DNA from: UBA1926 sp002337215
GTDB taxonomy: Bacteria; Planctomycetota; Phycisphaerae; Phycisphaerales; UBA1924
DNA: 64,000 nt
Direction of reading: 5' to 3'
Assembly: GCA_963973795.1 (NCBI GenBank)
Contig: CAXBAF010000020.1
Location: 1-64,000, forward strand
The first letter of the stretch is position 1. Each line of letters starts with the position of its first letter. The notes under the pieces are model-generated. The model was not told where the DNA came from and searched no databases. It saw nothing but the letters and a program-made list of their open reading frames with translations. The position numbers and the translations under genes were made by a program. This document shows positions 17,841 to 26,479 of this stretch, in pieces.

Positions 17841-19910
17841 TCAGTCCTCGTCGCCGTGCCCCGCGAACGCGGCGATGACCTCCTGCTGCACGTGCGGCGG
17901 GCAGGGCTCGTCATGGCTGTACTCCATGTTGTACGTGCCCGAGCCGTGCGTCATGCTCTTGAGCTCGGTCGAGTAATTCTGCAGCTCGCTCAGCGGCGCC
18001 TGCGCGACAACCGTGCACCGATCGCCGGGCAGCATCCGCGTGTCCTGCACGCGCCCGCGCCGCGTCGAGATATCGCCCGTCAGATCGCCCATGTACTGCG
18101 ACGGCGCGGTGACCTCGACGGTCACGAACGGCTCGAGCAGCGCGGGGCTCGCCTTGTTCACCGCCTCGATGAACGCCTTCTTGCCCGCCGTGATGAACGC
18201 GATCTCCTTCGAGTCAACAGGGTGGTGCTTCCCGTCGGTGATCTCGACACGCACGCCCGTCATGGGGTATCCCGCGATCGCGCCGTCGCTGAGCGCCTGG
18301 CGGATGCCCTTCTCGATCGCCGGCATGAAGTTCTTGGGGATCGACCCGCCCACCGTCGCGTTGACGAACTCGAGCGCTTCCCCGTTCTCGCTCTCCTCGG
18401 GGAGCGGCGCGACCGTGAGGTGCACCTCGCCGAACTGGCCCGAGCCGCCCGTCTGCTTCTTGTGGCGGTGCGAGCCCGCGGCCGTCCCGCGGATCGTTTC
18501 CTTGTACGCCACCTTGGGCGGGCTGGTCTCGAGCTCGATGCCCGACTCTTCCTTGAGGCGTTCCATGACGACCCGCAGATGCGTCTCGCCCAGACCGCGC
18601 AGCACCGTCTGCTTGGTCGCCGCGATCCGCTCGAGCTTCAGGCAGGGGTCCTCGTCCATCAGCCGGTGGATCACCGCGCCGAACTTGGTCTCGTCGGCAT
18701 GGTTCTTCAGCTCGATCGCGAGCCCGAACATGGGCTTGGGAAGCGGCAGCGGACGCAGGTGCACCGAGTCCATGTCGTGATCCTGGTGCAGCGTCGCGTC
18801 GAAGTGCAGTTCGTCGATCTTCGTCACCGCGCCGATGTCGCCCGGGCCCAGCGCCTCGACCTCCTCGTGGTCCTTGCCCTGACGCTTGATCAGATGCCCG
18901 ATCCGCACCGGCTTCTTGTGGTCGTCGACGATCAACTCGCTCTTGGCACGCACCGTCCCCTGGTGCACGCGGAACACACCCAGCTTGCCCACGTGCTTGT
19001 CGGTGGTCACCTTGAACACGTGCGCCAGCACCGGCATCTCCCCGTTCGCCTCGGCGTGGAACTCGACCTCCACGCCCTCGGCCTCGCGCAGGAACGGGCG
19101 CGGGTTGCCCTCGAGCGGGTTGGGCAGCAGGCTCGCGATCACGTGCATCAGGTTCTTCACGCCCGCACCCGTCTTGCCCGAGCAATAGCAGATCGGGACC
19201 AGGTGCGAGTCCCGCAGCGCCGCCTCGAACGCGTCGTGCAGCACCTTCTTGTCGAGGTTCGCGTCGCTCCCCTCCTCGAGGTACTGCGTCATCAGGTCGT
19301 CCTGCATCTCGACGATCTGCTCGACGATCGCCTGGTGCGCGTCCGGCTCCGACGAGAACGCGGTCGGCTCATCGACCTCCTCATCGAACACCGGCACCAC
19401 GTCGCTCAGATCCGCCTTGGGCAGGTTCACGGGCAGACACTCGGCCCCGAACTCCCCGCGGATCTCCTCGGTGACCGCCTCGAGATCCACGTTCGCCTCG
19501 TCGATCTTGTTGATGATCACCATCCGCGGCAGATCCCGCTGCTTGGCGACGTTCATCATCCGACGCGTCACGGGCTCGATCCCCTTGCTCGCGTCCACCA
19601 CCACGCACACCGTCTCGATCGCGGGGAACGCCGCGATCGCGTGCCCGATGAAGTCGGGTGTCCCCGGCGCATCGATCAGGTTGACCGTGTGCTTCTCGTG
19701 CTCGAAGTGCATCACCGTCGTGTAGAGCGACTGGTGGTGGTGCTTCTCGGTATCCCGCCAATCGCTGACGGTGCTCCCCTCCTCGACGGCGCCCATCCGC
19801 GTGATCTCGCCCGCCTCGAACAGCAGACGCTCACTCAGCGTTGTCTTCCCGGCACCGCTCTGGCCGGTCAGGATGATGTTGCGGATATCGGCGGGGTCAC
19901 GCACAGACAT
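17841..19910 (-). CDS. EF-G-like translational GTPase
   Basis: 689 aa, full EF-G length. G1 is ILTGQSGAGKTTLSERLL, G3 is DAPGTPDF and G4 is NKIDE. EF-G domains II to V follow, including domain IV (GGSGQFGEVHLTVAPL) and the C-terminal SQYMGDLTGDISTRRGRVQ. The usual GHVDAGKTT of canonical EF-G is GQSGAGKTT here, and the ERGITI switch-I sequence is replaced by EKHHHQSL. These features mark the divergent EF-G-like subfamily rather than the main translocase, so I give no symbol. GGAAGG eight bases before the ATG supports the start. Confidence 0.9.
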   Translation of the reverse strand: MSVRDPADIRNIILTGQSGAGKTTLSERLLFEAGEITRMGAVEEGSTVSDWRDTEKHHHQSLYTTVMHFEHEKHTVNLIDAPGTPDFIGHAIAAFPAIETVCVVVDASKGIEPVTRRMMNVAKQRDLPRMVIINKIDEANVDLEAVTEEIRGEFGAECLPVNLPKADLSDVVPVFDEEVDEPTAFSSEPDAHQAIVEQIVEMQDDLMTQYLEEGSDANLDKKVLHDAFEAALRDSHLVPICYCSGKTGAGVKNLMHVIASLLPNPLEGNPRPFLREAEGVEVEFHAEANGEMPVLAHVFKVTTDKHVGKLGVFRVHQGTVRAKSELIVDDHKKPVRIGHLIKRQGKDHEEVEALGPGDIGAVTKIDELHFDATLHQDHDMDSVHLRPLPLPKPMFGLAIELKNHADETKFGAVIHRLMDEDPCLKLERIAATKQTVLRGLGETHLRVVMERLKEESGIELETSPPKVAYKETIRGTAAGSHRHKKQTGGSGQFGEVHLTVAPLPEESENGEALEFVNATVGGSIPKNFMPAIEKGIRQALSDGAIAGYPMTGVRVEITDGKHHPVDSKEIAFITAGKKAFIEAVNKASPALLEPFVTVEVTAPSQYMGDLTGDISTRRGRVQDTRMLPGDRCTVVAQAPLSELQNYSTELKSMTHGSGTYNMEYSHDEPCPPHVQQEVIAAFAGHGDED

Positions 19911-19994
19911 AGGTCAAGCCTTCCAAGAAGATGCCACGCCGCGACCGACCGATTCCCATCGGGTCTCGCACGAGCACACCGGCCGCGGCCATGC

Positions 19995-20000
19995 ATTATA
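19995..20000 (-). promoter_or_regulatory. Consensus -10 box TATAAT upstream of the EF-G-like gene
   Basis: On the minus strand a perfect TATAAT lies about 85 bases before the ATG at 19910. No strong -35 is seen at 17 bp; TTGGAT is present at 20-bp spacing. Confidence 0.45.
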
Positions 20001-20073
20001 ACGGGCCGCCGACCGCTGGTATCCAACAGTTTCGATCGAACAACCCGCCCCAGAAGCCCGCCAGACCGCCCGC

Positions 20074-20727
20074 TCACTCCACCGGCGTGGCCTGCGCGAC
20101 CAGGAACAACTGCAGATTCGCGGGCTGGATCGGCGAGCCGATCTCCTTACGCATCCGCACCGCCCGCGTCGCCCCCGCCGGCACCGTCAGCGGGACCGTC
20201 CCGTACCGCAGCATCGGCGCCCGGTACGTCACCCCGTTGATTGTCCCGTCCCCGCTCGTCTGCAGATGCGACAGCGAGATCGTCGGGCTCAGCTCGTACA
20301 GCCCATCGCCGACCAGCCGGGGACGGATCGCGATCTGCATCTCGGACCCCCCGCCCATCGTCTCGGCCACCATCGCCCGCTTCCCGGGTTCGACGGTCAC
20401 CATCGGCCGGCGCATGAACGCGAACCCCGGGGCGGTCCGCAGCCGCCGGCTCGCCTCGGCGAGCAGATCGTCCGTTTCCGACCGCGCAACGTCCACGTCC
20501 CTCGCCTCGTTGGTCAGAAACGACTGCAGCCAGCGCGCGTCGGTCGAGTTCTCGAACCGGTCCCCGTCCACCGCGACGATGAGCAGACGTACCGCGACCG
20601 CCTCTCCCGACGCCGCGGGATCCCGCTCCGCCTGCTGCGATACGCACCCGCCCAGGCACGCCGCCACGCAGGAGATCGCGGCCGCGCACAGCCCGACCCG
20701 CACAAAGTCACCGATCATCCCCTGCAT
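20074..20727 (-). CDS. Hypothetical lipoprotein
   Basis: 217 aa. AAGGAG six bases before the ATG at 20727 fixes the start (MQGMIGDFVRV), although an upstream ATG is in frame. A lipoprotein signal with lipobox LGGC near residue 25 predicts membrane anchoring. The mature part contains MVTVEPGKRAMVAETMGGG and a beta-rich end (LYELSPTISLSHL). It is faintly like the short domains near secretin proteins, but I cannot assign a family. Divergent from gltX with 93 bp between starts. Confidence 0.7.
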   Translation of the reverse strand: MQGMIGDFVRVGLCAAAISCVAACLGGCVSQQAERDPAASGEAVAVRLLIVAVDGDRFENSTDARWLQSFLTNEARDVDVARSETDDLLAEASRRLRTAPGFAFMRRPMVTVEPGKRAMVAETMGGGSEMQIAIRPRLVGDGLYELSPTISLSHLQTSGDGTINGVTYRAPMLRYGTVPLTVPAGATRAVRMRKEIGSPIQPANLQLFLVAQATPVE

Positions 20728-20820
20728 GAAACGCTCCTTCATCCTGCTGTTCGGTGATCTGTACCCGACGCTCCCTGCGCCGATCCCGACCCGTCCGCTG
20801 CCAGCATAGCCTCTCACGCC

Positions 20821-22584
20821 ATGACGAATACCCACGCCGATCAGCCGACCATCACCCGTTTCGCCCCCTCCCCGACGGGCCACCTCCACATCGGGGGTGC
20901 GCGCACGGCGCTCTTCTGCTGGGCCTACGCCAAACGCGCGCAGGGCGACGCCGGAGGCCGATTCCTCCTCCGCATCGAGGACACCGACCAGGCCCGCTCG
21001 TCCGAGGACGCCGCCCGCGGGATCCTCGAGGACCTCGCCTGGCTCGGCATCACGTGGGACGACGGGCCCGAGTACGCGCACGACTCGATCACCGTCGGCG
21101 GCGACCCCCGATCCGTCGGCCCCTTCCACCAGTCCCAACGCCGGGAGATCTACGACGCCCATTTCCAGACGCTCCTCGACGCGGGCCTCGCCTACCCCGC
21201 GTTCGACACCCTCGACGAACTCAACGCGATGCGCAAGGCCGCGGAAGCCGAGAAGAGAACCTTCATCTACCGCCAGGCCCCGGGCGACGACCGCGACGCC
21301 GCCCTCGCGCGCGCTCAAACCGAACCCCACGTCCTCCGCTTCAAGTTCCCCGAGACCGACATCACCGTCCACGACGAAGTGCTGGGCGACGTGACCTTCC
21401 CCTACGCCGAACTCGACGATCTCGTCATCCGCAAGCAGGACGGCTTCCCGACCTACCACTTCGCCGTCGTCGTCGACGATGCGCTCATGGGCGTCACCCA
21501 CGTCCTGCGAGGACAAGAACACCTCAACAACACACCCAAGCACATCGCCCTGCAGCGTGCGCTCGGCTTCGACGTCCCCGCGTATGCCCACATGCCGCTC
21601 ATCTTCAACCTCGACTCGACCAAGATGAGCAAGCGCGACAAGGACAAGGCCGCCAAGAAGGCCGTCCGCGACGCGAAGATCGACACCGTCGCCGCGCTGC
21701 TCGCCACGGGACGCGACCGCCAGCCCAACGTCGCGCTCGAACTGACCGACGAGAACTTCAAGGGCTGGCTCAAAGACAAGCAGCGGCAATTGGGACGCGA
21801 CCAGCTCGCCGCCCTCGCATCGCTGCTCGACCTCCGCCTCCCCGAGATCGATGTCGAGGACTTCCGCGAAGCGGGCTACCTCCCCGAGGTCCTGTGCAAC
21901 TTCCTCGCCCTGCTGGGCTGGAACCCGGGCCTCAAGAACGACGACGGAACCGACCTTGAGCGGTTCGACAACGCCTTCCTCGCCGAGCATTTCTCGTTCG
22001 ATCGCGTCGGCAAGTCCAACAGCAAGTTCGACCGCGAGAAACTGCTCGCGTTCAACGCCGACACGATCCAGCACGGCATGACCGACGGCGAGTTCGCCTG
22101 CCAGTGGATGGGCTGGGCCGACCGGTTCGACACCGATCTCGCCGAGTGGGCCCGCGCCGATTTCGACCGCTGGGCGATCGCCGCCGCGGCCGCACGCCCC
22201 CGCACCAAGACCCTCTCGGACGCCGCAGACGCGATCACGTTCGCGCGCACAACCATCGACGCGATCACCTACGACGCGAAGGCGGTCAAAAAGCACCTGC
22301 TCAAGGGCGATCCATCGGGGCTCGTGGTCCTGCCCCAGACGCGCGACGCGCTCGCCGCGATCAAGGACTGGTCCCCCGAGACGATCGAAGACGAGATCAA
22401 GGCCTTCGCCGAGTCCTCGGGCGCCGGGATGGGCAAGGTCGCCCAGCCCCTGCGGATCGCGCTGACCGGGTCGGCCGTCAGCCCACCCCTGGGCCTCTCG
22501 CTCGCCCTGGTCGGCAAGGACGAGACCCTCGCCCGCATCGACCGCTGCCTCGCCCAGGAGTTCGCCGAGACCGCGGCGTCGTAA
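20821..22584 (+). CDS. gltX: Glutamyl-tRNA synthetase
   Basis: 587 aa class I aminoacyl-tRNA synthetase that charges tRNA-Glu. The N-terminus TRFAPSPTGHLHIGGARTAL contains the HIGH-type motif (HIGG) near residue 20; KMSKR (DSTKMSKRDK) is near residue 268. At 587 aa it is about 100 residues longer than typical bacterial GltX. The extra segment lies just after KMSKR (KDKAAKKAVRDAKIDTVAAL through NFKGWLKDKQRQLG) and should sit near the active site. A TAGCCT hexamer lies eight bases before the ATG and no ribosome-binding site is seen, so the mRNA may have almost no leader. Confidence 0.95.
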   Translation: MTNTHADQPTITRFAPSPTGHLHIGGARTALFCWAYAKRAQGDAGGRFLLRIEDTDQARSSEDAARGILEDLAWLGITWDDGPEYAHDSITVGGDPRSVGPFHQSQRREIYDAHFQTLLDAGLAYPAFDTLDELNAMRKAAEAEKRTFIYRQAPGDDRDAALARAQTEPHVLRFKFPETDITVHDEVLGDVTFPYAELDDLVIRKQDGFPTYHFAVVVDDALMGVTHVLRGQEHLNNTPKHIALQRALGFDVPAYAHMPLIFNLDSTKMSKRDKDKAAKKAVRDAKIDTVAALLATGRDRQPNVALELTDENFKGWLKDKQRQLGRDQLAALASLLDLRLPEIDVEDFREAGYLPEVLCNFLALLGWNPGLKNDDGTDLERFDNAFLAEHFSFDRVGKSNSKFDREKLLAFNADTIQHGMTDGEFACQWMGWADRFDTDLAEWARADFDRWAIAAAAARPRTKTLSDAADAITFARTTIDAITYDAKAVKKHLLKGDPSGLVVLPQTRDALAAIKDWSPETIEDEIKAFAESSGAGMGKVAQPLRIALTGSAVSPPLGLSLALVGKDETLARIDRCLAQEFAETAAS

Positions 22585-22603
22585 CGCGGGTGAACTCATC
22601 CGG

Positions 22604-22626
22604 GTGCCACGGCCGTCCCGGCCGTG
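22604..22626. repeat. Family B palindromic repeat (single arm)
   Basis: GTGCCACGGCCGTCCCGGCCGTG, 20 bases after the gltX stop. CACGGCC and GGCCGTG pair around a short centre. Related arms occur at 45292-45360, 45732-45788 and 56709-56757, and in shorter form inside the mutase gene. Confidence 0.7.
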
Positions 22627-22644
22627 TCTTCGTTCTTCACCGCC

Positions 22645-22736
22645 CGGTGCCGTGGTTCGACCCGAAGGGCGAACCACGAACAGACGACCCCGGAACACCG
22701 AACCACCTTCGCCCTTCGGGTCGAAGACGGGCACCG
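22645..22736. repeat. Family C compound palindrome
   Basis: The outer ends CGGTGCC and GGCACCG are inverted. Inside are two copies in opposite orientation of a hairpin built on GGTTCGACCCGAAGGGCGAA. Related copies are at 45983-46075 and 56950-56983. Confidence 0.65.
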
Positions 22737-22765
22737 ACCGCGGCCAGACCAACCGGCATCGAACC

Positions 22766-22805
22766 GGGTGCCATGGAGACACCGCAAAGCGGTTTCTCCA
22801 TGATC
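22766..22805. repeat. Half-length family A repeat
   Basis: Starts GGGTGCCATGGAGACACCGC and folds as CATGGAGACACCGC / GCGGTTTCTCCATG with a three-base loop and one mismatch. It equals one hairpin of the 86-bp element seen four times between 45 and 57 kb. Confidence 0.75.
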
Positions 22806-22862
22806 AAGGCTCCGGTTCTTGACGCGCACACCGATCTAGAATCAGACCGGGAGGTGGTCACC

Positions 22863-23249
22863 ATGACCCACACGCCCCACACCCGCCGTCGGCTCATCCC
22901 AGCCCGATTCCAGAACCCCATCAACCGAGCCCTGAATCTCCTCCTCTACCTCGTGCTCTGTTTCATGATCGGCACCGGGTTGTTGCTCTGGCTCCGCCTC
23001 CCCCCGGGGCAGGGCCGACACCGCGGGGGCGGGCACGACGCGATCCTGAGCCTGACCCGCCACGAATGGGGCGACTGGCACCTCTACGCGGGCCTCGCGT
23101 TCATCGCGCTCTGCGTGGTCCACCTGCTGATGAACTGGACCTGGCTCCGCAAGATCGCGGCCGGGGCGCACGCGGCACGGTTCTGGTTCGGCATCGCGCT
23201 CGGGCTCGCGGTCATCGCCGTGCTCTGGTTTGTCCCGATCGACCATTGA
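22863..23249 (+). CDS. Small membrane cytochrome b561-like/DUF4405 protein
   Basis: 128 aa with three predicted membrane helices (LLLYLVLCFMIGTGLLLWL, HLYAGLAFIALCVVHLLMNW, FGIALGLAVIAVLWFV). Conserved His in HEWGDWHLYAGL and VVHLLMNW fit the haem- or metal-coordinating pattern of DUF4405/b561-like membrane proteins. GGGAGG eight bases before the ATG sets the start. A substrate or redox partner cannot be named. Confidence 0.7.
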   Translation: MTHTPHTRRRLIPARFQNPINRALNLLLYLVLCFMIGTGLLLWLRLPPGQGRHRGGGHDAILSLTRHEWGDWHLYAGLAFIALCVVHLLMNWTWLRKIAAGAHAARFWFGIALGLAVIAVLWFVPIDH

Positions 23250-23279
23250 CCCGCGGGTCATCCCCCCGAGACGCCGCGG

Positions 23280-23285
23280 TATGCT
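23280..23285 (+). promoter_or_regulatory. -10-like TATGCT, six bases before ATG
   Basis: TATGCT, CGCCCC, then the ATG at 23292. Predicts a leaderless transcript for the membrane protein gene; no ribosome-binding site is present. Confidence 0.5.
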
Positions 23286-23291
23286 CGCCCC

Positions 23292-23882
23292 ATGTCCGAC
23301 CCCACCGACCCCAACGACCCCAACGAGCGCCCCGCGCCGGCCCGATCCAAAGGCTCCCCCTGGCCCTGGCTCCTCGCCGCGGGGCTCGCCTTCCTGCTGC
23401 TCGTCGGCACCCTCGCCGGGTCGTTCATCTACGCCGTCCGCGCCGTGCGCGGCAGCACCGTTGAACTCACCATCGACGGCACGACGTGCCGGACCAGGGA
23501 CGATTGGACCCCCAGGGTCACGGTTTTCCTCCGCGACCACACCGTCCCGGCCGGCACCGCCATGCTGGGCCTCGCCCCGTACGGACCCGACGGGCACGTC
23601 ATTCTTATGACCACCAAGGTCGGCACCTCCCTCGATCTCCCCAGCGGCGAGTTCAGCTCCATCGCGACGATCGATCTCGCTCAGTGGGACCCCGACGACG
23701 AGATCTGCTTCGAGGTCTCGGGCCTCGAAGACCAGCTCACCACAGGCGACCTGATCGTCGTGGGCGATCTTGCGAGCCCGATCGCGACCGCCCTGCTCTC
23801 ATCCTGCGGCGTCGGCGCGATCATGGTCATCGTCATCGGCGTCTCGCTCATCAAAGCAAAGAACCGGTTCGACGCGGCATAA
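23292..23882 (+). CDS. Hypothetical protein with two membrane helices
   Basis: 196 aa. A Pro/Asp-rich cytoplasmic start (SDPTDPNDPNERPAPARSKG) is followed by a first helix (WPWLLAAGLAFLLLVGTLAG), a 120-residue beta-rich extracytoplasmic domain, and a second helix near the end (ALLSSCGVGAIMVIVIGVSL). The positive C-terminus is cytoplasmic. No family recognised. Confidence 0.65.
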   Translation: MSDPTDPNDPNERPAPARSKGSPWPWLLAAGLAFLLLVGTLAGSFIYAVRAVRGSTVELTIDGTTCRTRDDWTPRVTVFLRDHTVPAGTAMLGLAPYGPDGHVILMTTKVGTSLDLPSGEFSSIATIDLAQWDPDDEICFEVSGLEDQLTTGDLIVVGDLASPIATALLSSCGVGAIMVIVIGVSLIKAKNRFDAA

Positions 23883-23910
23883 CCGAGACACCTTCCGATA
23901 CCAAGCACCG

Positions 23911-24306
23911 TCATCCGCTGCCCGCGAGGTCAATGCGTTCGCTTCTGACGTCTTTCCCAGGATTTCCATAACGCTTCACGGCGTGCGACCCGGCTGGCCA
24001 CGTCTGACCCTCAAGCACCGGCCGCATCGCATCCCAAAGCAGGTCGGCGTCCGGGCCATATGTATAAACAACACATACCCCATCGCCGAACTCATCGCCA
24101 TCGAGTTCGCCTACCTTGGCGTGGGCGATTGCGGCTTCCAGCCGATCCTCCACATCCTGGTATTGCTCCACCACTCCCTCTTCGATCGGGAACCCATCCT
24201 CGTTGGCTTCATAGCGAAGGTGCAGGAGCACCGCGTGCTCCTCACGCTCCGGCTCATCCGCGACCGATTCTGCCTTCGAACCAAATAACTTTGACAACAA
24301 TCCCAT
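23911..24306 (-). CDS. Conserved hypothetical protein (small acidic)
   Basis: 131 aa starting MGLLSKLFGSKAE. AGGAG lies six bases before the ATG at 24306; a second ATG directly upstream is also possible. Core features are the pattern VEDRLEAAIAHAKVGELDGD, then EFGDGVCVVYTYGPDADLLW. This resembles a small widespread family of cytoplasmic proteins with 'GELDGHEFGEG.C.IYLYG' motifs that I know only as uncharacterised. It lies immediately downstream of the AtoE-type transporter gene on the same strand, 15 bp before the transporter's stop. Confidence 0.65.
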   Translation of the reverse strand: MGLLSKLFGSKAESVADEPEREEHAVLLHLRYEANEDGFPIEEGVVEQYQDVEDRLEAAIAHAKVGELDGDEFGDGVCVVYTYGPDADLLWDAMRPVLEGQTWPAGSHAVKRYGNPGKDVRSERIDLAGSG

Positions 24307-24324
24307 CATTGACTCCTTGCGAAC

Positions 24325-25839
24325 TCAAAAGAACACAAGCACCAGCCCCAGCCACACCGCCAGTGACACCATCAGCACGCACGTGTACCCCACGATCTCC
24401 CGCGCGCGCACGCCCGTGATCGCCAGCAGCGGCAACGCCCAGAAGGGCTGCAGCAGGTTCGTCAGCTGATCGCCGTACGCGACCGCCATGATCAGTTTTC
24501 CGGGCGGCACACCCACGCTCGCACCCGCCTCCAGCACGATCGGCCCCTGGATCCCCCACTGCCCGCCCCCGCTCGGCACGAACAGGTTCACCACCCCCGC
24601 GCTCACGAACGTCAGCAAAGGCAGCCCGGTCTCACCGGCCGACGCGGAAAGCCACGCCGAGAACGACTCGACCAGCCCGCTGCTCACCAGCAGCGCCATG
24701 ATCCCCGCGTACAAAGGGAACTGCAGGATCACTCCCGCGCACCCTTTCGCCCCGTCCTCCACCGCGCGCACGTAGCTCGCCGTTGACCCGTGCAGGATCA
24801 GCCCGAGACCCAGCATCAGGGCGTTGATCTCGTTGAGACCGACGCGCCCGAGCCCCGAAACCGAGCCGTACCGCCAGACCCCCGCGAGCAGCGCCAACCC
24901 GAGCACCCACGCCAGCACCGGCGTCTCGTGGAGCCAGTCGGGCAACGACCTCGACGATGTCCCACCCTCCTCTGACGAGCCCCCGGCGCGAGCCGGGGGA
25001 CCTCCCCCCTCGCTCGCGCGAGGGGCTCGCACCGCATCCTCCCCATCCCTCTGAGGGTGCCCCGGAGACGGCGCAGCCTTCTCCGGGTGGCGTCGAGCGT
25101 CGTCGTACGCCCCGATCGTGCGCACATCCTCACCCGCCCCGGGCGTCAGCAACCACAGCACCGCCGGCACGATGACCAGCAGCCCCGCCGTCGCCACGAG
25201 GTTCATGGGACTGAAGATCGTCTCGCCCAGCGGAACGCCGCCCTCGAAGCGTTCGAGCATCCCGGCCGGCAGGACTTTCGCCGCGCCGTCCGCCGAGGTC
25301 ATCGTCAGCGGCGCGCTCCCGCTCAGCCCGCCGTGGAAGACCGCCATCGCGCAGTACCCCGCCGCCGCCAGCAGCGGGTAGTGCGCCCGCACGCCCCGCG
25401 CTTCGAGCGACCGCGCGACGTCCCGGGCGAGCAGCGCCCCGAAGATGAGCCCGAGCCCCCAGTTCACGAGCCCGAACGATGCCGACACAAGCCCCACCAT
25501 CGCCGCCGCCTGCGCCGGGGAACGGGGCAGACCCGCCAGCCCGCCCAGCAGCGCGCGCACGGGCCCGCTCGCCGCCAGCGCGTGCCCCGTCACCAGCACC
25601 AGGCACATCTGCATCCCGAACGCGAGGAACTTCCACAGACCGTCCCCGGCCCGCCACGCGTCGAGCAGATACACCGCCGACGACGCATCCTCGGCCTTCC
25701 CCGGAAAATCCCCCAGCCCCAGCGCGAGCCCCGCCGTCACCAGCGTGAGCAGCACCGCGAGCACAAACGGATCGGGAGCCGTCCGCTCGAAGACCCGGCT
25801 GATGCTCGAACCCATTCCCGAGACTGCCCGTGCGATCAT
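24325..25839 (-). CDS. AtoE-type short-chain fatty acid transporter
   Basis: 504 aa, about twelve membrane helices. Start FERTAPDPFVLAVLLTLVT, then WGLGLIFGALLARDVA and FVPSGGGQWGIQGP are hallmarks of the AtoE/SCFA transporter family, which moves short-chain fatty acids such as acetoacetate or butyrate. A long hydrophilic insertion between helices (about residues 240-300, rich in Pro, Gly and Ser) is unusual and probably a cytoplasmic loop. TAGTCT sits six bases before the ATG and overlaps the end of the upstream gene, whose TGA is only four bases away. Confidence 0.85.
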   Translation of the reverse strand: MIARAVSGMGSSISRVFERTAPDPFVLAVLLTLVTAGLALGLGDFPGKAEDASSAVYLLDAWRAGDGLWKFLAFGMQMCLVLVTGHALAASGPVRALLGGLAGLPRSPAQAAAMVGLVSASFGLVNWGLGLIFGALLARDVARSLEARGVRAHYPLLAAAGYCAMAVFHGGLSGSAPLTMTSADGAAKVLPAGMLERFEGGVPLGETIFSPMNLVATAGLLVIVPAVLWLLTPGAGEDVRTIGAYDDARRHPEKAAPSPGHPQRDGEDAVRAPRASEGGGPPARAGGSSEEGGTSSRSLPDWLHETPVLAWVLGLALLAGVWRYGSVSGLGRVGLNEINALMLGLGLILHGSTASYVRAVEDGAKGCAGVILQFPLYAGIMALLVSSGLVESFSAWLSASAGETGLPLLTFVSAGVVNLFVPSGGGQWGIQGPIVLEAGASVGVPPGKLIMAVAYGDQLTNLLQPFWALPLLAITGVRAREIVGYTCVLMVSLAVWLGLVLVFF

Positions 25840-25843
25840 GCCG

Positions 25844-26395
25844 TCAGACTAGCGAATCCCCTTCGGCCGCCGTGTCGCCGATCGCGGTTCCCAGCACCCC
25901 GTCCACGGCCGCGCGCATGGCCGCCATCTCCGGCTTCGCGATCCGCTGCCCCACCGCGCTCGCCCAGAACATCAGCCCGCCCACCGTCACGCACGCCGGG
26001 ATGAGCAGCAGCGACCACGGCGTGCGATCGAGCAGCAGTTCGGCGATCCCCCACATCGCCGATCCCAGGATCAGCGTCAGCAGCGCCAGGTACGTGAGCA
26101 TGTACCCCACCCAGATGTTGTTCGCGGGGTTGAACCGCCCCGCGACGATCGCCGACACCGATGGCGACGCCGCGCCATCATCGCCGCCCGTCTCCTCGCG
26201 CACCTCGAGCGTCAGCACGGGCGACCAGAAGTGCCGGGACTGTTTCCGGATCGACAGCGTGAAATGGCTCCCCGCCCGCACCGCGTCGTACGGACACTCC
26301 CCCGACCGGATCCACGCGGCCAGCGCTCGCTCCGCCGCGTCTGCGGTGCCCACGAGCGTCAGTTCAAAGGTCGGACCCAAAACAATGTCACGCAC
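25844..26395 (-). CDS. Hypothetical membrane protein
   Basis: 183 aa from a GTG at 26395 with GAGGT six bases upstream. A soluble N-terminal 105 residues is followed by two membrane helices (GYMLTYLALLTLILGSAMWG and SLLLIPACVTVGGLMFWAS) and an amphipathic C-terminus. No family recognised. Co-oriented with the PH-domain gene upstream and the transporter gene four bases downstream. Confidence 0.6.
   Translation of the reverse strand: MRDIVLGPTFELTLVGTADAAERALAAWIRSGECPYDAVRAGSHFTLSIRKQSRHFWSPVLTLEVREETGGDDGAASPSVSAIVAGRFNPANNIWVGYMLTYLALLTLILGSAMWGIAELLLDRTPWSLLLIPACVTVGGLMFWASAVGQRIAKPEMAAMRAAVDGVLGTAIGDTAAEGDSLV
25846..25851 (-). promoter_or_regulatory. -10-like TAGTCT, six bases before the transporter ATG
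   Basis: On the minus strand TAGTCT, GACGGC, then ATG at 25839. It lies inside the last codons of the preceding gene and could give the transporter gene its own leaderless mRNA. Confidence 0.45.
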
Positions 26396-26479
26396 GGCGA
26401 TACCTCACCGCGCCAGCATAGCAAAGCAAGGCACAAACCAGTCCTCCCCAAGCCCCAACACCCAGTGCCTGGTGCCTCT

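Noticed and set aside
17856..20240. 794-aa plus-strand open frame across the EF-G-like gene
   Set aside because: Antisense shadow: low-complexity Arg/His/Leu composition, while the minus strand has clear GTPase motifs.
20074..22782. 902-aa minus-strand open frame opposite gltX
   Set aside because: Antisense of gltX with no domain. Only its last 217 residues, with their own RBS and lipobox, are a real gene.
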